Assembly: GCA_027293415.1 (NCBI GenBank)
Contig: JAPUFX010000003.1
Location: 1-35,399 of the forward strand
Length of the DNA stretch: 35,399 nt
Source of the DNA: Candidatus Methylomirabilota bacterium
Lineage (GTDB): Bacteria; Methylomirabilota; Methylomirabilia; Methylomirabilales; CSP1-5
Direction: 5' to 3'
The position numbers were made by a program, and so were the translations under genes. The notes under the pieces were generated by a model, which worked only from the letters and a program-made list of their open reading frames with translations, did not search any database and had not been told where the DNA came from. Below are positions 15,969 to 22,661 of the stretch, piece by piece (the first letter of the stretch is position 1; each line of letters begins with the position of its first letter).

Positions 15969-16456
15969 CCGTTTCCTCCCCGGATGCGTCGGAGGAGTTG
16001 ACTGCTCGATGCCCCCTCGACGTACGACAGGGTACAGACCCGCCCCCCGCGACTCTCTACGATCTGCCGCCCGACGACTTGATCCGCCGGCCAATCACCC
16101 CCTTTGACCAGCACGTCTGGCTCGAGCGCCCGGATGACTTTCTCGGGATCCAGCTCCTCAAAAACGAGGACGTAATCGACCGCGGCCAAGGCGGTGACCA
16201 GTTCGGCCCGTTCCTCGTCAGACATCACCGGCCGGCCCGGCCCCTTCAGGGCACGGACTGAGGCGTCACTGTTGATGGCAACGATGAGGACATCTCCCAA
16301 GGTCTTGGCTTGATCCAGGTACCGAACGTGACCTCGATGGAGCAGGTCGAAACACCCATTGGTGAAGACCACCTGCTTTCCGTGTCGGCGGAGGCCCTGC
16401 GTAATGCTTGCCAGCTCCTCCAGCGTCTTGAGTTTTTCCGCATAGCCTGGCGGCAT
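15965..16456 (-). CDS. rfaE2: D-glycero-beta-D-manno-heptose 1-phosphate adenylyltransferase (HldE C-terminal type)
   Basis: 163 residues, a stand-alone version of the adenylyltransferase half of HldE. The nucleotidyltransferase signature VVFTNGCFDLLHRGHVRYL includes the HxGH motif (His40-Arg-Gly-His43), and SYVEGASSSQLLRRI near the end contains the family's S-S-S-x-L/I-I-like C-terminal element. It makes ADP-heptose for the LPS inner core, which supports an outer membrane with heptose-containing LPS. Neither the sugar kinase, the phosphatase nor the epimerase of the pathway is in the window. It overlaps mfd by four bases and follows the deoxyhypusine-synthase-like gene after 13 bases. The start at 16456 has only a weak ribosome-binding site. 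Confidence 0.93.
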   Translation of the reverse strand: MPPGYAEKLKTLEELASITQGLRRHGKQVVFTNGCFDLLHRGHVRYLDQAKTLGDVLIVAINSDASVRALKGPGRPVMSDEERAELVTALAAVDYVLVFEELDPEKVIRALEPDVLVKGGDWPADQVVGRQIVESRGGRVCTLSYVEGASSSQLLRRIRGGNG

Positions 16457-16469
16457 CTCGTGCCCCGAC

Positions 16470-17429
16470 TTACTCCCCCTCTTCCCACTGCTCGATCACG
16501 GCCGCTGCCAAGAGCGGGAACAGGATTTCGTGATGTCCGATTAGGGCGTATCCTTGGCCGCCTCCCGCCACGGGGCGGCGGACGACGTTCTGGGTCGGGC
16601 GGTAATGTTGCAGAAAGTCCATGTTCACGGTGGTGAAGTCAGTCACGGCATGCCCCACGTTCCGGGCCACCGCTATCGCTTTCATAAAGACCTCGGGAAG
16701 GAGGACCGCGGAGCCCACATTGAGATAGACCCCACCACCCCCGAGCTCTGCCACCACCGCCGTCAATAGCCGAAAGTCGAGATGGCTCGCCTCGCCAATG
16801 GCTGCTCCGTCGCACGAGGGGTGCATGTGAATGACATCGGTCCCGACCGCCACGTGGACAGTCACCGGCAGGTGGAGACGAACCGCAGCGGCACAGAGGC
16901 TCAAGTGCAGATACGGGGGGCTCAGGACTCGAAGTTTTTCCCCCACGGCCTGTCCGAACCCCCAACCTTTGGCGATTCCCTCCCGGACCGCATCGTTGAG
17001 GATTCTTCCGGTTTCCTCGGCCATCCCGAACTCTCCGGTTCCCAGGACGGCTTCCACTTCCTCGGAGGTAAAGCCGGCGTACGCAAGTTCGAAGTCGTGG
17101 ATCGGGCCGGCCCCGTTCATGGCGATGGCGTTCACGATCCCGCGTTCCATCAGATCGATCACCACCGGCGAGAGCCCGACCTTGATGACGTGGGCCCCCA
17201 GCCCCAAGATCACTGGCTTTCCGGCCCGGCGGGCGGTAACCATGGCGGCCACCACGGCGCGGAAATCCCGGGCCCCCAAGATATCGGGGAGGGTAGCGAG
17301 GAAGTCCCGAAGGACCCCTCCTTTTTGCCAGACCCGTGCCAGGGCCGTGACGGAAACCTTGCTCGGCCGGTCGCGGAGGGGGGTGGTCTTTATCTTGTCA
17401 AGGTCAATAGGTTCCCACGGCTTTTCCAT
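16470..17429 (-). CDS. Deoxyhypusine-synthase-like family protein
   Basis: About 319 residues. Rossmann-type features recall the deoxyhypusine synthase superfamily: LGLGAHVIKVGLSPVVIDLM, IVNAIAMNGAGPIHDFELAY and GTGEFGMAEETGRILNDA. Further on are HVAVGTDVIHMHPSCDGAA and GGGGVYLNVGSAVLLPEVF. Classical enzymes transfer aminobutyl from spermidine to eIF5A, with a Lys in an S-W-G-K motif near the C-terminus. I see no such motif here, and bacteria lack eIF5A, so the substrate is unknown. Bacterial relatives have been linked to polyamine or homospermidine chemistry, but that is not shown here. ATG 17429 has GGAG six bases upstream and avoids overlap with otsB; an upstream in-frame start exists at 17513. 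It lies within the ots-mfd-surA operon. Confidence 0.65.
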   Translation of the reverse strand: MEKPWEPIDLDKIKTTPLRDRPSKVSVTALARVWQKGGVLRDFLATLPDILGARDFRAVVAAMVTARRAGKPVILGLGAHVIKVGLSPVVIDLMERGIVNAIAMNGAGPIHDFELAYAGFTSEEVEAVLGTGEFGMAEETGRILNDAVREGIAKGWGFGQAVGEKLRVLSPPYLHLSLCAAAVRLHLPVTVHVAVGTDVIHMHPSCDGAAIGEASHLDFRLLTAVVAELGGGGVYLNVGSAVLLPEVFMKAIAVARNVGHAVTDFTTVNMDFLQHYRPTQNVVRRPVAGGGQGYALIGHHEILFPLLAAAVIEQWEEGE

Positions 17430-17479
17430 CTTGTTCTCCACCAGTCGATCTTCCCTCGATTCCCCTGTTCTATTGCTCC

Positions 17480-18292
17480 TCAGGCGACCATCGCGGTTCT
17501 GAGGTGCCTGCATCGTTTTAGAAACTCCTTGACCTCTTCCTGGTCCCGAAGGTAATACGAGGCGGCACTGCTTGGCTTTCGGCCTCCCACGAAGACCGCC
17601 AAGTCGTTCGCTCGCAGGGCGGCAAAGGCGGCCTCGTCGGTCTCATCGTCCCCCAGATAGCAGAGCAAGATCTTGCGAGGCGACCGGCTTCGTTCGATCT
17701 CTCTCCGGATGAGCTTGACGGCATTCCCCTTATCCCACTGTACCGCGGGGCGCACTTCCAAGACCATCTTTCCCCGGGTGACACGAATCTCTCCCCGCTT
17801 CAGATACGGGCTTACCGTCTGCATGAAGATGTCTTGGACGGTGGAATGTCGGGCCCGGGGGACTCGCCGATAGTGGAAGCTGAGGCTTAAGGTCTTATCC
17901 TCGACGAGGACTCCGAAAATCCCCGCAAGTCGCTTCCGGAGCTCTCTGGCGATTCGGACGAGCACCGGGCGCGTCGCCGCCGCCCCCGGGTGAAGAAAAC
18001 GAAGGTTTGGCCCTTGCAGCTCCAGGCCATGGTTCCCCGCGTAGTAGAGTCCCCGGATCCCGATGCGCCTCCGCAGATCCCGCAGTCCACGACCGCTGAT
18101 GATCCCAATGGCCACCTGGCTGTCCTGACTGAGGGCCTGCAACATCTTCCGGTGAGATGGGGAGAGGCGGGGAATCCCCGGGCGGCTCGCGATGGGGCTG
18201 AGGGTCCCATCAAAATCGAACAAGAGGGCAATCTGTTCCGCCTGCCGGATCCGCGCGGCACAGCGGTTCCAGGTGCGGAAGAGATGGATCAT
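17480..18292 (-). CDS. otsB: Trehalose-6-phosphate phosphatase
   Basis: 270 residues, HAD superfamily with the trehalose-phosphatase cap. Motif I is LLFDFDGTLSP with nucleophile Asp26 and acid/base Asp28; motif II lies in IGIISGRGLRDLRR; GLYYAGNHGLELQGP is characteristic of the family. Then come LSLSFHYRRVP, LEVRPAVQWDKGNAVKLI and the metal-binding motif YLGDDETDEAAF. It removes phosphate from trehalose-6-phosphate to give trehalose, a compatible solute and stress protectant, in the cytoplasm. The ATG at 18292 overlaps the otsA stop by four bases. The open frame's extra 30 N-terminal codons lie inside otsA and were rejected. The C-terminus ends 50 bases before the next gene. Confidence 0.93.
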   Translation of the reverse strand: MIHLFRTWNRCAARIRQAEQIALLFDFDGTLSPIASRPGIPRLSPSHRKMLQALSQDSQVAIGIISGRGLRDLRRRIGIRGLYYAGNHGLELQGPNLRFLHPGAAATRPVLVRIARELRKRLAGIFGVLVEDKTLSLSFHYRRVPRARHSTVQDIFMQTVSPYLKRGEIRVTRGKMVLEVRPAVQWDKGNAVKLIRREIERSRSPRKILLCYLGDDETDEAAFAALRANDLAVFVGGRKPSSAASYYLRDQEEVKEFLKRCRHLRTAMVA

Positions 18293-19770
18293 AACCGCCC
18301 GCGACGGATCCGCCTGACTTCCTTGAGCATATCCAGGGCCCACCGGTAGATATCGTGATCCTGAATCTGCTCCTGGAGCCACCGGCAGCGCCTGCCCCGC
18401 TCTTCCTGAGGCATCTCAAGCGCCTGCCGGATGGCCTCGGCAGACCCCTCGATGTCATATGGGTTAATCGACGGCGCCTCAGCGAGTTCGCGGGCCGCGC
18501 CGGTAAACCGACTGAGGATCAGAACGCCTGGCTTCTCCCCCTGTTGCGCAGCGATAAATTCCTTGCTCACCAAATTCATGCCATCATGCAGGGCCGTCAC
18601 GAGGCAGACATCCGCCATCGCAAGATAGGCGAGAACCCTCGGGTAACTAACCTGTTGGTCCAAGAGGATCACCGGCTGCCACGTCTCCGTCCCGTACTTC
18701 CAGTTGATCTCTTCGACTCGCTGGGCGATGTCCCCCCGGAGTTCCTTGTACGCGGGGATGTGGATCCGGCTGGGGGCCCCAATCCCCAGGTAAACGAACC
18801 GCCCCACGTAGTGTGGATACCGCTCGAGGAACCGATCGATGGCATGGAGCCGCTCCACGATGCCTTTCGTGTAGTCAATTCGGTCCACTCCAACCGCCAG
18901 GAACTCCGGTCGCCCTCCCAGCAGGCGATCAATCCGGCGCGTCTCTTCTTCGACTTCGGGCGATTCGAGGTCCTGAACGATACGATGATAATCGATGCTA
19001 ATGGGGAAGGGTTTGACAACGGTCATACGCCCCCGGTACTGAACCGCCGATTGCTCGGCAATAATCTTGGCCTCTAGCTCATTGGCCACCGTGGCCAGGA
19101 AGTTATCGCAGTGGTAGCGGATCTGAAATCCGAGCAGGTCAGCCCCCAGCATCCCCTCCAGCAGCTCTCGTCTCCAGGGACAGATCCGAAAGACCTCGGG
19201 GGTCGGCCAGGGCGTGTGCCAGAAATGCGCCACGCTCAGATCCGGTCGCGCCTGCTTCAGGAACCGCGGTAAGAGCGCGAGATGAAAATCTTGGCTCCAG
19301 ATCAAGGCGCGCCCTTGTCCGGCTTCCTTCAGGGCGGCATCGCTCATGACCTGATTCACCGCCTGATAATGCTGCCAGTCTGAGGCGCGAAAGATCGGCC
19401 GGACGAAGGCGGTATGGCAGAGGGGCCAGAGGACCTCGTTGCCGAAGCCATGGTAGTACCCCTCTTCCTGCTCCTTGCTCAGAAAAACCCGCCGGAGGGT
19501 GTACTGAGGATCCTCTGGCGGGACCCGCACCCGGCCCTCGGCATCCACGACAATCCGGTCCGCCGGAGTCTGCCCGGAGGCCACCCAGCTCCCTTTGGCT
19601 ACGCGGAGCACCGGATCAAGCGCCACTACGAGCCCACCGGCAGGCCGTCGCCAGATGACACGATCCCCGTCGTAGATATGCATATACGGCTGACGGTTGG
19701 AGACGACCACCACTCGGGTGGCCCTCATCTTGGTCTTTACAAAATCCTGTAATGCTGCACGATGAATCAT
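18289..19770 (-). CDS. otsA: Trehalose-6-phosphate synthase (GT20 glycosyltransferase)
   Basis: 493 residues. It joins glucose from a nucleotide sugar (usually UDP-glucose) to glucose-6-phosphate. Family signatures are VVVVSNRQPYMH and RRPAGGLVVALDP at the N-terminus, IWSQDFHLALLPRFL, the acceptor-site region HFWHTPWPTPEVFRICPWR, VGVDRIDYTKGIVERL, ALHDGMNLVSKEFIAAQ, and LSRFTGAARELAEA followed by INPYDIE. The HTPWP and QDFHL variants differ from the common HIPFP and HDYQL, so a related GT20 product such as glucosylglycerol phosphate is a minor alternative; the otsB partner favours trehalose. The ATG at 19770 has a GGGGGGAG site that can be hidden in a hairpin. An ATG at 19728 is the other possible start. 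Confidence 0.92.
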   Translation of the reverse strand: MIHRAALQDFVKTKMRATRVVVVSNRQPYMHIYDGDRVIWRRPAGGLVVALDPVLRVAKGSWVASGQTPADRIVVDAEGRVRVPPEDPQYTLRRVFLSKEQEEGYYHGFGNEVLWPLCHTAFVRPIFRASDWQHYQAVNQVMSDAALKEAGQGRALIWSQDFHLALLPRFLKQARPDLSVAHFWHTPWPTPEVFRICPWRRELLEGMLGADLLGFQIRYHCDNFLATVANELEAKIIAEQSAVQYRGRMTVVKPFPISIDYHRIVQDLESPEVEEETRRIDRLLGGRPEFLAVGVDRIDYTKGIVERLHAIDRFLERYPHYVGRFVYLGIGAPSRIHIPAYKELRGDIAQRVEEINWKYGTETWQPVILLDQQVSYPRVLAYLAMADVCLVTALHDGMNLVSKEFIAAQQGEKPGVLILSRFTGAARELAEAPSINPYDIEGSAEAIRQALEMPQEERGRRCRWLQEQIQDHDIYRWALDMLKEVRRIRRGRL

Positions 19771-19774
19771 CTCA

Positions 19775-19796
19775 CTCCCCCCTCAAAAAGGGGGGC
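19775..19796 (-). promoter_or_regulatory. Hairpin covering the otsA ribosome-binding site
   Basis: CCCCCC (19777-19782) and GGGGGG (19790-19795) are separated by TCAAAAA. On the minus strand the G-run complementary to 19777-19782, together with the following AG, is the Shine-Dalgarno sequence of otsA, five bases from the ATG. Folding would hide it. Confidence 0.5.
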
Positions 19797-19955
19797 CTCC
19801 TCTGGGCAACCTCCTGCGACCCAACGCACTCCCCGGGTCGACAGGGGCGCCTGCGTCAGTCCCCTGCAACAAGGCTGCCACGGCTGGAAGGAGAAAGGCG
19901 GGAACTCGGTGGATCGCCAGATTTGTTGACCCTTGTATTTGTATGTACTTGTATC

Positions 19956-19984
19956 AAAAAAACCCGAGAGGGTCAACCCTCGGG
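19956..19984 (-). terminator. Strong Rho-independent terminator
   Basis: On the minus strand CCCGAGGG pairs with CCTCTCGGG-type bases (8 bp, one G-T pair) around a six-base loop, followed by seven T. It lies four bases past the stop of the AsmA-like remnant and ends the lapA transcript before otsA. Confidence 0.85.
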
Positions 19985-19987
19985 GGC

Positions 19988-20266
19988 TCAGTTTTCGCGA
20001 CGCCTGGATGATTTGGCCGGGAACAATCCCGCAGGCAGTTCTAACACGCGTTGGAAGATGCCAAAGACCCCGCGACCGAGGGACTCCTGGGGCACCATTC
20101 TGACCTGGGGCGTCTTCAGGGGTCCTTCGACCTTCATTGAGACCACCAAGGCACTCCCCTCCTCGCCAAAGAGGAGATGGCCGAGGAGGGGAACCTTATG
20201 AAGCTTGAGACCACGGATTACTTTATCCGATGGAGTCCGTGGAGATGCGACGCACCCGGCTCCCTT
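19988..20266 (-). pseudogene. AsmA/YhdP-like protein, C-terminal remnant without a start codon
   Basis: This open frame of 93 codons begins directly after the LapA stop codon (20267-20269), in the same frame, and ends at TGA 19988-19990. It reads SDKVIRGLKLHKVPLLGHLL, then FGEEGSALVVSMKVEGPLK and TPQVRMVPQESLGRGVFGIF. The pattern of a hydrophobic GHLLFG segment, a strand ending VxGPLxxPxVxxxP and a final helix is the usual C-terminus of AsmA-like/DUF3971 proteins. Full-length members are several hundred residues or more and span the periplasm, moving lipids to the outer membrane. No ATG, GTG or TTG occurs in frame before the middle of the fragment, so it looks like the tail of a gene whose front was deleted and replaced by lapA. 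Confidence 0.6.
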
Positions 20267-20560
20267 TCATTCCTTTTCGTGGGGCTCGTCCCACTCTTCC
20301 GACCCGCCAAATTGCCTGGCCAGACGCTCGAGTCTCGCCTCGGTCTCCTTGAGCCGCCGCCTCGCCTTCAGCGTCTGGGGAAGGCTGACAAGGGTGGCCA
20401 ACAGGGCTCCCAATCCCACAGAGATCAAGATCACCACGACCACCGAGCTCTGGAAGGTCCACACGAGGAAATGAACCGTGACCTCCTCGGCATTCTGGAC
20501 CGCAAAGATCGCGACAACGGTGGCCAGCAGTAAAGCCATGATCAAGTAAAATTGCTTCAT
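20267..20560 (-). CDS. LapA-domain (DUF1049) small membrane protein
   Basis: 97 residues with two transmembrane helices (about 4-21, FYLIMALLLATVVAIFAVQN, and about 38-58, SSVVVVILISVGLGALLATL). A charged C-terminal coiled coil follows (KARRRLKETEARLERLARQF) and an acidic tail. The FAVQNAEEVTVHFL stretch between the helices is the LapA/DUF1049 signature. E. coli LapA works with LapB in LPS assembly control; whether this one does is unknown. The ATG at 20560 is preferred to 20602 because it begins at the first helix and sits correctly downstream of a promoter at 20642-20614. The stop is immediately followed by the AsmA-like remnant. Confidence 0.8.
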   Translation of the reverse strand: MKQFYLIMALLLATVVAIFAVQNAEEVTVHFLVWTFQSSVVVVILISVGLGALLATLVSLPQTLKARRRLKETEARLERLARQFGGSEEWDEPHEKE

Positions 20561-20613
20561 GGCGGGATCATAGCGAGGGTTCCGGTGCAAGAAGAATTCC
20601 AAAAACCATCGCC

Positions 20614-20642
20614 ATGCTATCGGAAAGGAAAAGGAGGGTCAA
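20614..20642 (-). promoter_or_regulatory. Candidate promoter of the lapA-like gene
   Basis: Minus-strand TTGACC (20642-20637), a 17-base spacer and TAGCAT (20619-20614) match consensus 5/6 and 4/6. It lies between dppC and the LapA ATG, so lapA need not depend on the dpp transcript. Confidence 0.55.
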
Positions 20643-20688
20643 GGCAGCCACACCCGCATACCGCGGCGGCACGGTACGCACTGATTGC

Positions 20689-21600
20689 TCAGGACGTGCG
20701 AAGCTTGGGGTCGAGCACGTCTCGGAGGGAGTCACCAAAGAGATTGAAGCCGAAGACAGCGGCACTGATGGCGAGGCCGGGAAAGATGCCCATCCAGGGT
20801 GCCCGTTCCGCAAACTCCACGGCGGCTCCCTTGAGCATCAGGCCCCAGGCCGGGGTAGGCTCGGTCACCCCGAGGCCCAGGAAGCTCAGAGATGCCTCCA
20901 AAAGGATGGCCTGACCCAGGAAGGCGGTCAGCATGATCAAATAGGGAGCCACGACGTTTGGCAGCATGTGGCGGAACATGATCCGCATGTGGCTGAACCC
21001 CATGGCTCGGGCCGCGTCCACATACGGGGTCTCTCGGATGGCCAACGCGCTCGAGCGCACCACCCGCGCACACCGCGGCACCATGGGGACCGCGATGGCG
21101 ATGATCACGTTTTCCACCCCGGTGCCCAGCGCCGCCACCACCGCGAGGGCCAAGACGATGAGGGGAAAAGAAAGCAGAACATCCATGACTCGCTGGATCA
21201 CGAGGTCGCTCTTGCCGCCGAAGTAGGCGCTCATCACCCCCATGATCGCCCCCACCGTCGCCCCGAAAATGGAGGCCGAGAACCCCACCAGCAATGCTGT
21301 CCGGGAACCATAAATAATCCGGCTCAAAATATCCCGACCATAGATGTCCGTCCCCAACCAGAATTTCGCTCCCGGCGCCTGCATCATGAGGTGATAGCGG
21401 GTTGTTAGCGGATCATAGGGGGCGAGGTAATCGGCCCCGATGGCCACCAGGACCATAACGACAACGACGGCCGCGCCGCAGGTCCCGAGCGGCTTTTGTC
21501 GGGTGAATCGGACGACTGCCTGAAGCCACATGGGCAACCCGGTCGGAACCCGCCGCCCCACCGCTGCCGCTGTCTCAACCCGGGTCTGGTTCGCTTCCAC
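20689..21600 (-). CDS. dppC: Dipeptide/oligopeptide ABC transporter permease, DppC type
   Basis: 303 residues. A cytoplasmic N-terminus precedes TM1 (about 40-60). The OppC N-terminal motif HLMMQAPGAKFWLGTDIYGR, then DILSRIIYGSRTALLVG, marks the DppC/OppC branch. The EAA loop that contacts an ATPase is YVDAARAMGFSHMRIMFRHM followed by LPN. Further helices follow, with ASLSFLGLGVTEPTPAWG and FNLFGDSLRDVLDPKLR near the end, all characteristic of the family. It forms the transmembrane pore with DppB. The start is GTG 21600 with a GGAAGGA site; it is 12 bases after the dppB stop. No ATP-binding subunit follows, the next genes being the lapA-like gene and otsA. Confidence 0.93.
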   Translation of the reverse strand: MEANQTRVETAAAVGRRVPTGLPMWLQAVVRFTRQKPLGTCGAAVVVVMVLVAIGADYLAPYDPLTTRYHLMMQAPGAKFWLGTDIYGRDILSRIIYGSRTALLVGFSASIFGATVGAIMGVMSAYFGGKSDLVIQRVMDVLLSFPLIVLALAVVAALGTGVENVIIAIAVPMVPRCARVVRSSALAIRETPYVDAARAMGFSHMRIMFRHMLPNVVAPYLIMLTAFLGQAILLEASLSFLGLGVTEPTPAWGLMLKGAAVEFAERAPWMGIFPGLAISAAVFGFNLFGDSLRDVLDPKLRTS

Positions 21601-21612
21601 TTTCCTTCCCCG

Positions 21613-22566
21613 CTACCGATACCGAATCCGAGGATCCAGCCAGCCGTACAGGATGTCTATGACAAAGTTCACCAGGACAAACGTCACGGCGACCAGCAGG
21701 ACCAACGTCTGGGTCATGGTGTAATCCCGCTGGGCGATGGACTGCACTAACAGCTTCCCGAGTCCGTTCAGATTGAAGACCTGCTCCGTGACCACGAGCC
21801 CCCCGATTAAGAAGGCAAACTCGAGCCCGATTACCGTGATCACCGGCAGCAGGGCGTTTTTCATCGCGTGGCGGGTGATGACCACCTTCTCCCATAACCC
21901 CTTGGCACGGGCCGTTCGGACGTAGTCCTCCCGTAACACTTCCAACATCGAGGATCGCATCATGCGCGTGGAGACGGCGGAATACCGGTACCCGACGGCC
22001 ACGGCAGGCCAGACGATCTGCGAGAGATTCGCCCACGGATCGACCCAGATCGGCGTGTAAACCATCGGCGGGACCCACTGAAAGTAGATCAGCAGGAAGA
22101 GGATGATGAGAATCCCCAGCCAGAAAGAGGGCATGGATAATCCGGCAATGCTGAAGACCCGGACGGCGTAATCCACCCAGGTGTCCTGCTTCAGGGCCGC
22201 AAGCGTCCCCAACGGAATCGCAATGAGGATCGCCACCACGGTCGCCAGAATAGCGACCTCGAGGCTGAGCTCGAGCCGGATGCCGATCTCGTGGGAGATG
22301 GGGCGGCCCGTCCACATGGACGTTCCGAAATCCAGCCGCACAATCCCCCATATCCAGTTCACAAACTGCTGCCAGAGGGGCTTATCGAGGCCCAGCCGCG
22401 CCCGCTCCGTGGCCAGGACCTCTTCCGTGACGAAACCCCCTTCGCTGGTGAGTCTCAGCTCGACGACGTCACCTGGAATCACCCGCATGAGGAGGAAGAT
22501 GAAGACCGCGACCCCGAGAAGGGTCGGGATCATCAAGAGGAACCGCTTGATGATATATCGTTGCAT
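21613..22566 (-). CDS. dppB: Dipeptide/oligopeptide ABC transporter permease, DppB type
   Basis: 317 residues with about six transmembrane helices. Family features are the N-terminal IIKRFLLMIPTLLGVAVFIF, followed by LMRVIPGDVV. Further ones are GIVRLDFGTSMWTGRPISHE, the EAA-type loop REDYVRTARAKGLWEKVVIT with RHAMKNALLPVIT, and the C-terminal LVNFVIDILYGWLDPRIRY. It pairs with DppC to carry peptides (or nickel or similar ligands) across the inner membrane. It starts at ATG 22566 and is separated from the binding-protein gene by a strong intercistronic hairpin, which probably keeps permease levels below those of the binding protein. Confidence 0.93.
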   Translation of the reverse strand: MQRYIIKRFLLMIPTLLGVAVFIFLLMRVIPGDVVELRLTSEGGFVTEEVLATERARLGLDKPLWQQFVNWIWGIVRLDFGTSMWTGRPISHEIGIRLELSLEVAILATVVAILIAIPLGTLAALKQDTWVDYAVRVFSIAGLSMPSFWLGILIILFLLIYFQWVPPMVYTPIWVDPWANLSQIVWPAVAVGYRYSAVSTRMMRSSMLEVLREDYVRTARAKGLWEKVVITRHAMKNALLPVITVIGLEFAFLIGGLVVTEQVFNLNGLGKLLVQSIAQRDYTMTQTLVLLVAVTFVLVNFVIDILYGWLDPRIRYR

Positions 22567-22571
22567 TGCCT

Positions 22572-22626
22572 CTCAAAAAGAAGGTGGCCCGCCGCCTTCC
22601 CCTGCGCGGCGGGCCACCGTTTTGAG
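22572..22626 (-). terminator. Intercistronic hairpin between the binding-protein gene and dppB
   Basis: GGTGGCCCGCCGC (22583-22595) pairs perfectly with GCGGCGGGCCACC (22606-22618) around a ten-base loop. CTCAAAA 22572-22578 can also pair with TTTTGAG 22620-22626. On the minus strand it is followed by TTCTTTTTGAG. It would terminate part of the transcription and protect the upstream mRNA from decay. Confidence 0.75.
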
Positions 22627-22661
22627 GAGCGCCGAGCGCTCAATCCCCCTCACGAGGGCTA

